Positions 34,345-44,273 of a stretch of 64,000 nt of DNA are shown in pieces (position 1 is the first letter of the stretch; each line of letters starts with the position of its first letter). The translations under genes and the position numbers were made by a program. The notes under the pieces are model-generated. The model saw nothing but the letters and a program-made list of their open reading frames with translations, did no database searches and was not told the DNA's origin. The stretch is taken from assembly GCF_001457815.1 (NCBI RefSeq), contig NZ_LN898216.1, positions 62,001-126,000 on the forward strand, given 5' to 3'. This stretch comes from Vitreoscilla massiliensis. Its GTDB lineage: Bacteria > Pseudomonadota > Gammaproteobacteria > Burkholderiales > Neisseriaceae.

Positions 34345-35700
34345 ATGAAACTGGGATTGAAATTTTTCGCCATCTTTATCGTGTGTGTGCTGTTTGTGGC
34401 GGTCATGTATGGCATACGCGATTTGGTCGCCGAGCGCCAACAATTGGCCGAACGCGTTAACCGTGACATCGCCGAGCAATATGTGTCGTCACAACGGGTA
34501 TTGGCACCGCTTGCATTGATACCGATTAACCGCGTCTGCCCCGCCAACAGCACGACCTCAAACGCGGCCTGTAAACCCTCTACCCGCTGGATCAGCCTCG
34601 CTGCTGATAATGCCAATTGGCACAATGCCTTGCAAGTAGACAGCGACAGTTTGAAACGCGGCATCTACCGCAGCATGTTGTTTCACAACGGCATGAACTA
34701 CCAAGCCCAATACGACTTCAGCCGTTTGAGCGTCGCTGAGGGTGAGCAAATAGATTGGTCGCAAGCGCTGTGGGTGTGGCAAATCAGTGACCAACGCGGC
34801 CTCAATCAAGCCCCTACTCTGGACATCAACGGGCACAAGCAAACATTAAAACTGATGTTACAAGCCCATCCGCGCATCGAAGGTGCGTATTATGCCGCAC
34901 CCTTGCTTGCCACCGACAAGCCGGTCAAATTGCAATTACAGGCCGCTTTCACGGGCACCTCTGACTTAAGCCTATTGCCCTTGGCCGCCACGCAAATCGA
35001 CATGCAATCTCCGTGGGCACACCCTAAGTTCGAGGGCAGCAACCTGCCACAATCGCGCCAAGTGCAAGACAGCGGCTTCAAAGCCAGTTGGAGCAGCGGC
35101 TTTATGAACGAAAACAACCAGCAATATGTACAACAATGCTTGAGTCGCAGCGATTGTAAAATCAGCCTCTATCCCGCCAACAATGACTGGCAAGCGGCGG
35201 CGGTATCGGTATTCAATCCCGTCAATGTCTATACCTTGAGCGACCGCGCCATCAAATACGCGCTGCTGTTTGTGCTGATGGTGTTTGGCGTGTTTGGTCT
35301 ATTTGAAGTATTGAAAGACTTGCGCGTGCATCCCGTGCAATACGGCTTGGTCGGCGCAGCCTTGGCGGTGTTTTACCTGTTGTTATTGTCTTTGAGTGAG
35401 CACATCGGCTTCACCCTCGCCTATGTCATCGCCGCCAGTGCCTGCGTGTTGCTCATCAGCTGTTATGTGGCGGCCATTTTGCACAGCTGGCTGCGTGCCA
35501 GTGTCTTGACGGTCTTATTGCTGGGCTTGTACAGCGTGTTGTACTTCTTGCTGCACACCAGCGAATGGACGCTGATTTTAGGCTCAGGCTTGGTGTTTGT
35601 GGTGTTGGCCAGCATCATGTTGCTGACGCGCAAATTGGATTGGTATGCCTTAGAACAACGCCATTTGTACCACCCTCGCACACATTCTGAATCCGAGTGA
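34345..35700 (+). CDS. creD: Inner-membrane protein CreD
   Basis: 451 residues from the ATG at 34345 (ribosome site GAGGAG). One N-terminal membrane helix, a long periplasmic domain (LYRSMLFHNGMNYQAQYDF-like segment in the middle), then about six helices with EVLKDLRVHPVQYGLVGAALAVFYLLLLSLSEHIGF, the CreD signature. Two exact DUS-like words lie in the gene (34564 and 34936). CreD is a target of CreBC and is linked to envelope homeostasis and beta-lactam response. Confidence 0.93.
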   Translation: MKLGLKFFAIFIVCVLFVAVMYGIRDLVAERQQLAERVNRDIAEQYVSSQRVLAPLALIPINRVCPANSTTSNAACKPSTRWISLAADNANWHNALQVDSDSLKRGIYRSMLFHNGMNYQAQYDFSRLSVAEGEQIDWSQALWVWQISDQRGLNQAPTLDINGHKQTLKLMLQAHPRIEGAYYAAPLLATDKPVKLQLQAAFTGTSDLSLLPLAATQIDMQSPWAHPKFEGSNLPQSRQVQDSGFKASWSSGFMNENNQQYVQQCLSRSDCKISLYPANNDWQAAAVSVFNPVNVYTLSDRAIKYALLFVLMVFGVFGLFEVLKDLRVHPVQYGLVGAALAVFYLLLLSLSEHIGFTLAYVIAASACVLLISCYVAAILHSWLRASVLTVLLLGLYSVLYFLLHTSEWTLILGSGLVFVVLASIMLLTRKLDWYALEQRHLYHPRTHSESE

Positions 35701-35717
35701 GTCGCAAACAAGCACAA

Positions 35718-35741
35718 AAAAGCCGCCCTAGGGCGGCTTTT
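35718..35741. terminator. Bidirectional rho-independent terminator
   Basis: AAAAGCCGCCC-TA-GGGCGGCTTTT, a very strong stem with A and T flanks, between the convergent creD and galE ends. Two further exact DUS-like words follow (35747 and 35817). Confidence 0.9.
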
Positions 35742-35827
35742 GGCCTTTACAGGCCGCATTCAGCTGCTTGCTTGTGGCTAGTTTATACGACTTGTAGATT
35801 CACTCAATATGCTGATTTACAGGCCGC

Positions 35828-36844
35828 TTATTCATCATAGCCATTGGGATTATTGCTTTGCCAACGCCATGAATCTTGCATCATCTGCGCCAAATCGCGC
35901 TTGGCTGTCCAGCCCAATTGGGTTTGGGCCAAGCTTGAGTCCGCCCAATAACTGGGCACATCGCCGCCGCGACGCGGCGCCACCACATACGGTATCTTCA
36001 TGCCTGCGGCCGCTTCAAACGCATGCAACACGTCCAAAACCGAACTGCCTTGCCCTGTGCCCAAGTTATACACATGAAAACCCGCATCTTGCTGGTGCAC
36101 TTCCACCGCTTTGACATGGCCATCGGCCAAATCGGCCACATGAATGTAATCGCGCACACCGGTGCCATCGGGCGTCGGATAATCATCACCAAACACCGCC
36201 AAATGCTCACGTTTGCCCACTGCCACTTGGCAGATATACGGCAACAAATTGTTCGGAATGCCGTTCGGGCTTTCACCTATCAACCCGCTTTCATGCGCAC
36301 CGATGGGATTAAAATAGCGCAACACCACCATACTCCAACGCTCATCAGTAGCCGCCACATCGCGCATCATGCATTCAACCATGTACTTGCTGGTACCATA
36401 GGGATTGGACGTATTGCCCGCAGGCGAGGACTCCGTCAACGGCACCACTTCAGGGTCGCCATAGACGGTAGCCGAAGAACTGAACACCAGTTGGAACACC
36501 CCAGCTTTGGCCATTTCTTCCATCAACACCAATGAGCCCGACACATTATTGTCGTAATACTTCATCGGCAAGGCCACGCTCTCACCCACTGCTTTTAAAC
36601 CAGCAAAATGAATGACCGCATCAAATGTGTGTTCAGTAAACAGGTGTTGCAACACGCTGCGGTCGCGCACATCGCCTTCCACAAACGCAATGGTGCGGCC
36701 TGTAATCTGCTCCAAACGTGTCAATACTTTGCGACTGGCATTGACCAGATTGTCCAGTATCACCACTTCATGGCCGGCCTGTAATAAGGCAATGACGGTG
36801 TGCGAGCCGATATAGCCCATACCACCGGTGGTTAAAATTTTCAC
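35828..36844 (-). CDS. galE: UDP-glucose 4-epimerase
   Basis: 338 residues. The NAD site is TTGGMGYIGSHTVIALLQAGHEVVILDNLVN, the catalytic set is Ser/Thr in SSSATVYG and YGTSKYMVE, and YFNPIGAHESGLIGE is diagnostic for GalE. It interconverts UDP-glucose and UDP-galactose, supplying surface glycans. It lies 19 bp after hslO on the same strand. Confidence 0.95.
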   Translation of the reverse strand: MKILTTGGMGYIGSHTVIALLQAGHEVVILDNLVNASRKVLTRLEQITGRTIAFVEGDVRDRSVLQHLFTEHTFDAVIHFAGLKAVGESVALPMKYYDNNVSGSLVLMEEMAKAGVFQLVFSSSATVYGDPEVVPLTESSPAGNTSNPYGTSKYMVECMMRDVAATDERWSMVVLRYFNPIGAHESGLIGESPNGIPNNLLPYICQVAVGKREHLAVFGDDYPTPDGTGVRDYIHVADLADGHVKAVEVHQQDAGFHVYNLGTGQGSSVLDVLHAFEAAAGMKIPYVVAPRRGGDVPSYWADSSLAQTQLGWTAKRDLAQMMQDSWRWQSNNPNGYDE

Positions 36845-36863
36845 ACTGTTCCCATCACCGCGC

Positions 36864-37742
36864 TTATTGTTTTAACTCATGGCGCACGGCGGCGGCCACA
36901 TCATTGCCAAACAAGGTTTTCACATCTTCCTCATCAAACACATATTTTTGCTGACAAAAATCACAGGCGATTTCGACGCTGCCTTGTTCCAATAAGATTT
37001 GACCCACTTCTTGACCGCCCAATAACAGCAACATATTGCCCACTTTTTCATGTGAGCAAGTGCAGGCAAATTCCAAGTTTTCGGCTTCAAACACGCGCAC
37101 TTGTTGCTCATGGAACAAACGGTATAACAAGGTATTGGCATCGGTAGCCAGCAGTTCTTCACGGTTCACGGTTTGCAGCAACGACTCGACGTATTGCCAA
37201 TCTTCGCGCGCCATCTCTTGACCGGCCAAACGCTGCACCATCATGCCCACAGCACGTTCGCCATCGGCGGCCAAAATCAAATCGCTGTCCAATTGCTCCG
37301 ATTGTGCCAAATAATTGGCCAACATTTGCGCAATGCTGTTGCCTTGTAAACCGACAATGCCTTGCCACATTTCGCCTTGGCGCGGTTGCAGTGTCAACAC
37401 AAACTGACCTTGTTCACCGATTAAGTCTTGCAAACTGGCATCGTCAGCGATGGTCAAACTGTCATCAAAACGCGCCGTGCCGCGACAAGTCTGTTCGCTG
37501 GTCGCCTCTGCCACCAACAGTTTCAACACGCCCGTGCCTTGTACTTGCAATATGAACGTGCCATCAAACTTCAGATTCGCCGCCAACAAAGCGCCAGCGG
37601 CGACCAATTCGCCCAAAGCCTTGGCGATGGGAGCGGGATAGTCTTTTTGGTTCACAATGTGTTGCCACACTTGCTCCAAAGCCACATGCACACCGCGCAG
37701 CGGCAATTGGTCTAAGATAAATCGGGTACGTTGATTGCTCAT
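36864..37742 (-). CDS. hslO: Redox-regulated chaperone Hsp33
   Basis: 292 residues. The C-terminal zinc switch is present as CxC (Cys227/Cys229) and CxxC (Cys260/Cys263). The N-terminal chaperone domain includes LRGVHVALEQVWQHI. Oxidative unfolding activates it. It is divergent from the glutamine amidotransferase gene across 143 bp that hold a DUS-like word (37782). Confidence 0.93.
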   Translation of the reverse strand: MSNQRTRFILDQLPLRGVHVALEQVWQHIVNQKDYPAPIAKALGELVAAGALLAANLKFDGTFILQVQGTGVLKLLVAEATSEQTCRGTARFDDSLTIADDASLQDLIGEQGQFVLTLQPRQGEMWQGIVGLQGNSIAQMLANYLAQSEQLDSDLILAADGERAVGMMVQRLAGQEMAREDWQYVESLLQTVNREELLATDANTLLYRLFHEQQVRVFEAENLEFACTCSHEKVGNMLLLLGGQEVGQILLEQGSVEIACDFCQQKYVFDEEDVKTLFGNDVAAAVRHELKQ

Positions 37743-37885
37743 GTCTTGCTTTCTGTATGTCTTGCAGTAAGGCTTTTAAATGCGGCCTGTAAGCCCCATC
37801 TTCAAGTAGGCGTTTGGTGTGGCGCTCTGCCATTGCTATAATGTGCCAGAGTTTTGAGAAACCCATGTATCCAAAAGGAATCCCT

Positions 37886-38737
37886 ATGTGCCAATTATTG
37901 GGCATGAATTGTAACACGCCTACAGACATCGTTTTTTCGTTTGAGGGGTTTCGTTTGCGCGGCGGCTTAACCGACAGCCATGCCGATGGTTTTGGCATTG
38001 CCTTCTTTGAAGGCAAAGGTGTGCGTTTGTACCACGATGACAAACCCAGCGCCTCGTCGCCAGTGGCCGATTTGATCAAGACTTACCAAATCAAGTCTGA
38101 AAACGTCATCGCTCACATCCGCAAAGCCACCCAAGGCGAGGTCAATTTGGCCAATACCCATCCGTTTGTGCGTGAGCTGTGGGGCGAGTATTGGGTGTTT
38201 GCCCACAATGGCAATTTGCGCGACTTTCACCCGGCAATAGGTGAATTTTATCGCCCTGTCGGCAATACCGATTCCGAGCGGGCATTTTGTTTTATCTTGG
38301 AACAATTGCGCCAACGCTTTACCGAAAAGCCTGCTGAGTCGGTGTTGATGCAGCACATCGCCTGCTTGGTCAAAGAAATTCGCGCCCATGGCTTGTTCAA
38401 TTTGCTGATGTCCAATGGCGATTTGATGTTTGCTCACGCCAGCACCTTATTGCATTACATTGTGCGCAAAGCACCATTTGGCGAAGCGGTATTGCTTGAT
38501 GACGACATCAACATCGACTTCGCCGCCGTCACCACGCCCAACGACCGCGTGGCGGTGATTGCGACCTTACCATTGACCACCAACGAGTGTTGGCAACAGA
38601 TAGCCGTCAATGAATTGGTGTGTTTGCGCGAAGGCGAAGTGGTGTTCAGCGATGCGCCAGAACCCAAGCAATTCATGAGCATAGACGAAGGTTTGTGCAT
38701 TGCCCGCAGCGTCGGCGCCGCGGGTGCATGTGATTAA
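37886..38737 (+). CDS. Class II glutamine amidotransferase (YafJ-like)
   Basis: 283 residues from the ATG at 37886 (ribosome site AAAAGGAA). The second codon is Cys, the N-terminal nucleophile of class II enzymes, after Met removal: MCQLLGMN. The glutamine-site motifs GGLTDSHADGFG, HIRKATQGEVNLANTHPF and FAHNGNL follow. No synthase domain is attached, as in E. coli YafJ and relatives of Dug3. Acceptor unknown. Confidence 0.9.
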   Translation: MCQLLGMNCNTPTDIVFSFEGFRLRGGLTDSHADGFGIAFFEGKGVRLYHDDKPSASSPVADLIKTYQIKSENVIAHIRKATQGEVNLANTHPFVRELWGEYWVFAHNGNLRDFHPAIGEFYRPVGNTDSERAFCFILEQLRQRFTEKPAESVLMQHIACLVKEIRAHGLFNLLMSNGDLMFAHASTLLHYIVRKAPFGEAVLLDDDINIDFAAVTTPNDRVAVIATLPLTTNECWQQIAVNELVCLREGEVVFSDAPEPKQFMSIDEGLCIARSVGAAGACD

Positions 38738-39082
38738 AATTTAAGCAACCGCAATTAATCTTAATGAATCAATTGCTTAATTCGCTTATCCACATGATAT
38801 CCCGCTGCTTGCCCCCGACACTTGTCCATAGTTGGGAATTAATTCAGCGCCAACACAGTCTGTAGGCGGCAATTCGGGATAAACTGTGGATGGCTTGTGC
38901 ATAAATGGCGGAATATTTATTTACAGGCCGCATTATTGAGGATTGCCTAAAATTTAGGCAGAATAAAATTTTCAAGCCAGACCAAACACTTGTGCTGATT
39001 ATCCACATGATATGCCCACGGTTTGTACACTTAAGCTGTGAGTGTATCGTGCTCACCCACCCATTTAAGAGAAAGGTCATGC
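38738..39082. other. 345-bp intergenic region with a DnaA-box cluster
   Basis: Three exact matches to TTATNCACA: 38786-38794 (+), 38896-38904 (-) and 38999-39007 (+). The two plus-strand boxes share the longer word TTATCCACATGATAT. Weaker matches are at 38885 (minus) and near 39023. A 17-bp palindrome, TGCCTAAAATTTAGGCA (38944-38960), and a DUS-like word (38921-38931) lie between, in AT-rich sequence. No dnaA, dnaN, gyrB or parAB is near, so an origin is only a possibility; a DnaA titration or regulatory region is equally possible. Confidence 0.5.
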
Positions 39083-40162
39083 ATGAATTTGGTTTTTGGC
39101 GTGTTGTTGTGTTTGCCCATTCTTGCCACCTTATTGCCTTTTTTGCGCTGCAGCCATTGGACGGTGCGCATTTTTGACTTTCCGCGTTTGCAAATCGCCT
39201 TTTTAAGCTTGGTGTTGATTGTGCTGAGCCTGTTGGCCAGCAATGAGCCCATGTGGATGGTGGGTTTGCAAATCGCCAATGGCGCCTGTTTTGCTTACCA
39301 ATTGTACAAAATCAGCGCTTACGGCCCGTGGCACCGCAAGCAAGTCTTGGATGCCCAAGGCGAAGACGATGGTCGCACCATTTCTATCCTCAACAGCAAT
39401 GTGCTCACCCCCAACCGCGATTTTCAAAAAGTGTTGGACATGGTGGCGCGTTACCAACCCGATTTGTTTCTGACGTTGGAAACCGATGCGTGGTGGGAAG
39501 ACAAACTCAAGCCTTTGGAGCAAGACTATCCGTATACCGTCAAAATCCCCTTGGACAATTTGTATGGCATGCATTTGTACAGCCGCTTAGAATTGAGCGA
39601 TACCGAGATACGGCATTGGGTCAAAGAAGACATCCCGTCTATTGTTTCCGATGTGATTTTGCGCTCGGGTGACAAAATCAAGATTTACTGCCTGCACCCA
39701 GAGCCACCAGCACCGGGTGAAAGCGATGTATCCACGCCCAGAGACGCAGAATTGTTGCTCGCGGGTAAAGAAATCAACCACACGGATGAAACTGTGATTG
39801 TGTTTGGCGACCTGAACGATGTAGCGTGGTCACACACCACGCGTTTGTTCCAAAAAATCAGTGGCTTGCTCGACCCGCGCGTGGGACGTGGCCTGTTCAA
39901 TACCTTTCATGCCCACCATTGGTTTTTGCGCTGGCCACTGGACCACATGTTTGTCAGCAACGACTTTCTGGTGAAAAAACTGCTCCGTTTGGGCAATGTG
40001 GGTTCCGACCACTTCCCCGTTTATGCTAAATTTCAGTATTATCCGAAAGCGGAAGCCTTACAGCCTGAGCTAGAAGCCGATGCCGAAGACCATCAAGACG
40101 CCAACGCAACCATCGCTGAGGCAGAGCCCATTAAAGAAGTGGTGGATACCAAATATGATTGA
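39083..40162 (+). CDS. Endonuclease/exonuclease/phosphatase-family membrane protein
   Basis: 359 residues from the ATG at 39083. Three N-terminal membrane helices (about 1-85) precede an EEP domain: ILNSNVLTPNRD, LTLETDAWWE, FGDLNDVAWS, LDHMFVSNDF and GSDHFPVYAKF give the metal and catalytic residues. The acidic tail after about 325 is unusual. Such proteins may act as phosphodiesterases on lipids, but no substrate can be assigned. Confidence 0.85.
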   Translation: MNLVFGVLLCLPILATLLPFLRCSHWTVRIFDFPRLQIAFLSLVLIVLSLLASNEPMWMVGLQIANGACFAYQLYKISAYGPWHRKQVLDAQGEDDGRTISILNSNVLTPNRDFQKVLDMVARYQPDLFLTLETDAWWEDKLKPLEQDYPYTVKIPLDNLYGMHLYSRLELSDTEIRHWVKEDIPSIVSDVILRSGDKIKIYCLHPEPPAPGESDVSTPRDAELLLAGKEINHTDETVIVFGDLNDVAWSHTTRLFQKISGLLDPRVGRGLFNTFHAHHWFLRWPLDHMFVSNDFLVKKLLRLGNVGSDHFPVYAKFQYYPKAEALQPELEADAEDHQDANATIAEAEPIKEVVDTKYD

Positions 40163-40187
40163 AACTATGTTTACAGGACGCTTTTAA

Positions 40188-40658
40188 ATGCGCTGTCCAT
40201 ATTGCCATCATTTAGAAACCCAAGTCATAGACTCGCGTTTGATTAACGACAGCCACAGCGTGCGCCGCCGTCGCCGTTGCATCGCCTGTGACCGCCGTTT
40301 CAATACTTATGAAACCGCCGAAATTCGCATGCCGCAAGTGATCAAATCCAGTGGCGAACGCGTGCCGTTTGACGAAAACAAATTGCGCACCAGCATGATG
40401 CGCGCGCTGCACAAGCGCCCCATCAACCAAGACCATGTTGAAGAAGCCATCTTGGCCATCAAGCAAACCCTACAGCAACAAGGCGAACGCGACATCCCCA
40501 GTCAAAAAGTGGGCGAATTGGTGATGAACCAATTGAGCCAAATGGACGAAGTGGCGTTTGTGCGTTTTGCCTCGGTTTACCACAGCTTTAACGATGTGTC
40601 TGAATTCACCCAGACCATCGCCCGTTTAACCCAACCCAAATCGAATCATGCCGATTAA
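40188..40658 (+). CDS. nrdR: Transcriptional repressor NrdR
   Basis: 156 residues. The N-terminal zinc ribbon (MRCPYCHH, then CIACDRRFNTYE) and the ATP-cone domain (VIKSSGERVPFDENKLRTSMMRAL) are complete. NrdR senses ATP/dATP and represses ribonucleotide reductase genes; none lies in this window. Confidence 0.96.
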   Translation: MRCPYCHHLETQVIDSRLINDSHSVRRRRRCIACDRRFNTYETAEIRMPQVIKSSGERVPFDENKLRTSMMRALHKRPINQDHVEEAILAIKQTLQQQGERDIPSQKVGELVMNQLSQMDEVAFVRFASVYHSFNDVSEFTQTIARLTQPKSNHAD

Positions 40659-40673
40659 CTCCAAAGGGATGAA

Positions 40674-41249
40674 ATGAAGCACCTAAAATTGTTTGGCATC
40701 AGCGCCTTAAGCTTGGTTTTATTAGCCGCTTGTAACCAAAGCACCGAATCTTCTGTGGGCGACACCCCTCCTGCCAGCAGCGCGTCCACTGCGCAAGCGA
40801 GCACCCCAGTGGCTGCGGCGCAAACCATCGCCAGCAAAGATGGCAAAATCAGCCTGTCTGTCACTGGCCAATATGCCGACAAATTGGCCGAAGCCGGTCA
40901 ATTGATCAGCGACATTCCGAGCGAGCAATTGCTGTTCTTGCAACGCGATGATGCTGCCGATGTATTGTTATACGCTGCCGATTTGGGCAAATCCAAAAAA
41001 GACGCAGCCACGTATTTGAAAAACTTAAGCGATGCCGTGAAAGCAGATGCCGCCTTGAAAAATGCCACAGTCGGCGCGGTTGAAGGCAATAAATTGGCTT
41101 ACCAATTCAGCGAAACCCAAGCCGAAACCGAAGTCAACCAAGCCTGTGTGGCCATTAACGATGGCAATATTTACTCAGTCTGCGCCATCAGCAGCAGCCA
41201 AGCGCCGGCACAATTGGCACAATTATTGGGCAATATTGCGGTTAAATAA
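40674..41249 (+). CDS. Predicted lipoprotein, unknown function
   Basis: 191 residues. A signal peptide with lipobox LAAC (cleavage before Cys20) is followed by a Ser/Thr/Ala-rich linker and a compact domain of about 140 residues with a cysteine pair (QACVAIN and SVCAIS). No family recognised. The stop overlaps ribD by one base. Confidence 0.75.
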   Translation: MKHLKLFGISALSLVLLAACNQSTESSVGDTPPASSASTAQASTPVAAAQTIASKDGKISLSVTGQYADKLAEAGQLISDIPSEQLLFLQRDDAADVLLYAADLGKSKKDAATYLKNLSDAVKADAALKNATVGAVEGNKLAYQFSETQAETEVNQACVAINDGNIYSVCAISSSQAPAQLAQLLGNIAVK

Positions 41250-42379
41250 TGGTGCCTGAATTCTCTGCCTTACACACCGCCATGATGCAGCGCGCGCTGC
41301 ATTTGGCGGCCAGCGCTGGCAATACCACCAGCCCCAATCCCAAAGTGGGCTGCGTCATCGCCCACGGCGAACAAATTGTCGGCGAGGGTTTTCATGTCCA
41401 AGCAGGCGCACCACATGCCGAAGTGCATGCGCTGCGTCAAGCAGGCGATTTGGCACGCGGCGCCACCGCTTATGTGACCCTAGAGCCTTGCAGCCATACC
41501 GGCAAAACCCCACCTTGCGCCAATGCTTTAATTGAAGCGGGCGTGGCCAAAGTCATATGCGCCATGGTCGACCCCAACCCGCAAGTCGCAGGACAAGGTT
41601 TAGCACGTTTACAGGCCGCTTCCATACGCACAGCTCACGGTTTATTGAGCACACAAGCACAGGCCTTGAACCGTGGTTTTCTGTCGCGCATCCAGCGCTC
41701 CCGTCCTTTTATCACCTTGAAATTGGCCGCCAGCCTCGATGGCAAAACCGCCTTGGCCGATGGTCAAAGCCAATGGATTACCGGCGATGCGGCGCGTGCC
41801 GATGTGCACCAGCAGCGTGCCGCCAGCAATGCCATCATCACCGGCAGTGGCACCGTGCTGGCTGACAATCCGCAGCTGAATGTGCGCGGCGTGGCGTGTT
41901 TGCAACCGCCGGTGCGGGTGGTGTTAGACCGCAGTTTGCGCAGCCCTGTCGATGCACAGATATTCGATACCAGCGTGGCGCCGACTTGGTTGTTTACCGC
42001 AAAAGAACAAGACACCAGCGCTTATGCCGCTCGCGGCGTGCGTTGTTTTGTGTGGGAACAGCCACACACTGACAACAGTTTGCAATTTATATTGCATACT
42101 CTAGCCCAAGAAGGCATTAATGAAGCTTGGGTAGAAGCTGGCTCTGTACTCAGCGCCGCCTTCATACAGCAAGACTGCGTGGACGAATTGCTACTGTATC
42201 AAGCACCGAAAATTTTAGGCGCCGCGGCGATAGGTTTGCTGCCCTTACAGGCCGATGCCTCGGTTTTATCACAAGCGTCTCATTGGCACACCGTTTCGGT
42301 GAGCACTTTGGGCAATGACATCAAATGGCGTTTGCGCCATGGCTCACACGTGGGCACACACGGGGAAATATTGGTATGA
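41249..42379 (+). CDS. ribD: Bifunctional riboflavin biosynthesis protein RibD
   Basis: 376 residues. The N-terminal deaminase domain has the zinc site HAEVHAL and PCSHTGKTPPCANAL; the C-terminal reductase domain has KLAASLDGKTALADGQSQWITG. It carries out two consecutive steps on the pyrimidine intermediate of riboflavin synthesis. The last bases overlap rmlB as ATGA, so the sugar operon is coupled to it at the translation level. Confidence 0.95.
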   Translation: MVPEFSALHTAMMQRALHLAASAGNTTSPNPKVGCVIAHGEQIVGEGFHVQAGAPHAEVHALRQAGDLARGATAYVTLEPCSHTGKTPPCANALIEAGVAKVICAMVDPNPQVAGQGLARLQAASIRTAHGLLSTQAQALNRGFLSRIQRSRPFITLKLAASLDGKTALADGQSQWITGDAARADVHQQRAASNAIITGSGTVLADNPQLNVRGVACLQPPVRVVLDRSLRSPVDAQIFDTSVAPTWLFTAKEQDTSAYAARGVRCFVWEQPHTDNSLQFILHTLAQEGINEAWVEAGSVLSAAFIQQDCVDELLLYQAPKILGAAAIGLLPLQADASVLSQASHWHTVSVSTLGNDIKWRLRHGSHVGTHGEILV

Positions 42380-43389
42380 CATCAAGCATCGTGGTTACCG
42401 GTGGCGCAGGCTTCATAGGCGCACATGTGGTGCGCTATTTGACCGAAGTCAGCACAGACGACATCGTCATCATCGACAAACTCAGTTACGCCGGTCATTT
42501 GGGGCGTTTGAGCGATGTCATCGATTTACCACGGGTGCATTTTTACCAAGCAGACGTGTGCGACACCGCCAAGATGAGCGAGATTTTGCAGCAGCACCAG
42601 CCGTGGGCCATCATGCATTTGGCGGCGGAAAGCCATGTCGACCGCTCCATTGACGCACCGAGCGTGTTCTTGCACAACAACATCCAAGGCACACAGTCGC
42701 TGTTACAGGCCGCATTAAGTTATTGGCAAGGCTTGCCCGCCGATTTACAGGCCGCATTTCGCTATTTGCAAGTGTCTACCGATGAGGTGTTTGGCGATGC
42801 CGAAGACAATGGCTATGCCGCGCATGAAGACAGCCCTTACCGCCCTAGCAGTCCCTACTCTGCCAGCAAGGCCTCGGCCGACCATTGGGTACAGTCTTAC
42901 CAACGCACGTTTGGCTTGCCAACTTTAATCAGCTATTGCAGCAACAATTACGGCCCGGGCCAGTTCCCGGAAAAACTCATTCCTTTGTCGATTGAGCGCA
43001 TCAAAAATGGCGAACGCATTCCTGTGTACGGCGATGGTTTGCAACAGCGTGATTGGCTGTATGTGGTGGAACATGCGCGCGCCTTGTGGTTGATGCTGAC
43101 GCAAGCTCAGCCTAATCAATGCTATGTGGTCGCTGCCGGCCATCCAATTACCAATTTAGAATTGCTACAAGCCTTGTATGTGGAAGTGCAAAAACAATTG
43201 GGCCGGCCTGTAAACGAAGTGCCGATAGAATTTGTCACCGACCGTTTGGGCCACGACCGCTGCTACTCACTCGATGCCAGCAAAATCAAGCGCGAACTGG
43301 GTTGGCAAGAACAAACCTTATTGCAAGACGGCTTGGCCGCCACTGTGCACCAAGCCTTGAACACACCACTTTTGATTGCTGAAAAATAA
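42376..43389 (+). CDS. rmlB: dTDP-glucose 4,6-dehydratase
   Basis: 337 residues from the ATG at 42376. NAD site VTGGAGFIGAHVVRYL; catalytic Thr-Asp-Glu in STDEVFGD and YSASKASADH. It makes dTDP-4-keto-6-deoxyglucose. Two exact DUS-like words sit 32 bp apart in the coding sequence (42703 and 42745), both reading Leu-Gln-Ala-Ala. Confidence 0.95.
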   Translation: MTSSIVVTGGAGFIGAHVVRYLTEVSTDDIVIIDKLSYAGHLGRLSDVIDLPRVHFYQADVCDTAKMSEILQQHQPWAIMHLAAESHVDRSIDAPSVFLHNNIQGTQSLLQAALSYWQGLPADLQAAFRYLQVSTDEVFGDAEDNGYAAHEDSPYRPSSPYSASKASADHWVQSYQRTFGLPTLISYCSNNYGPGQFPEKLIPLSIERIKNGERIPVYGDGLQQRDWLYVVEHARALWLMLTQAQPNQCYVVAAGHPITNLELLQALYVEVQKQLGRPVNEVPIEFVTDRLGHDRCYSLDASKIKRELGWQEQTLLQDGLAATVHQALNTPLLIAEK

Positions 43390-43403
43390 ACATAAGGGAA
43401 GCT

Positions 43404-44273
43404 ATGAAAGGCATCTTACTGGCAGGAGGAAAAGGCAGCCGTCTGAATCCGATGACGTTTGCGGTGAACAAGCATTTATTGCCAGTTTACGACAAGCCCA
43501 TGATTTACTATTCGATGTCGATTTTGATGCTGGGCGGCATCCGTGACATCGCCTTAATCAGCAATCCCGAAGACCAACACCTGTTCCAACGCCTGTTTGG
43601 CGATGGCAGCCGCTTGGGTTTGAACATCACCTATTTCGTACAAGAAGAAGCACGCGGCATCCCCGATGCCTTCTTGATCACGCAAGAATGGCTGCAAGAC
43701 GACGATGTGTGTTTGATTTTGGGTGACAATATTTTCTTTGGCGAAAGCTTTGGCCACAAGCTCAGCACTGCCATCAATGAGCTCAATGGCGCCACCATCT
43801 TCACCCAACAAGTGAACAATCCGCAGCGTTTTGGCGTGGCCTGTTTTGACGAGCACGACAACATCACTTCTTTGCATGAAAAACCAAAAGAATTCATCTC
43901 CAACCACGCCATTACCGGCCTGTATTTGTTTGACAAGCAAGTCGCCCAATTCGCCGCCAATACCCGCCCATCGGCGCGCGGTGAATTGGAAATCATGGAT
44001 GTGTTGGAACAATACCGCCAACAACAACGCTTAAGCCATACCACGCTAGGGCGCGGCTTTGCGTGGCTGGATGCGGGTACGGCCGAAAGCCTATTGGAAG
44101 CCGGCTCGTGCATACACACCATCGAAAAAATGCAAGGTTTGAAAATTGCCTGTTTGGAAGAATTGGCCGTGCGCCAAGGCTGGTGTGATAAGGCCACCCT
44201 CTTGCAACACCAAGCCAACCAATCACAATCGGCTTACGATTTGTATGTGCAAAAAATCTTGGAGCAAGTGTGA
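43404..44273 (+). CDS. rmlA: Glucose-1-phosphate thymidylyltransferase
   Basis: 289 residues. The nucleotide-binding signature LAGGKGSRLNPMT, with VNKHLLPVYDKPMIYYSMS and GDNIFFGESF, is that of RmlA. First enzyme of dTDP-L-rhamnose synthesis. Its TGA overlaps the rmlC start by one base. Confidence 0.95.
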   Translation: MKGILLAGGKGSRLNPMTFAVNKHLLPVYDKPMIYYSMSILMLGGIRDIALISNPEDQHLFQRLFGDGSRLGLNITYFVQEEARGIPDAFLITQEWLQDDDVCLILGDNIFFGESFGHKLSTAINELNGATIFTQQVNNPQRFGVACFDEHDNITSLHEKPKEFISNHAITGLYLFDKQVAQFAANTRPSARGELEIMDVLEQYRQQQRLSHTTLGRGFAWLDAGTAESLLEAGSCIHTIEKMQGLKIACLEELAVRQGWCDKATLLQHQANQSQSAYDLYVQKILEQV

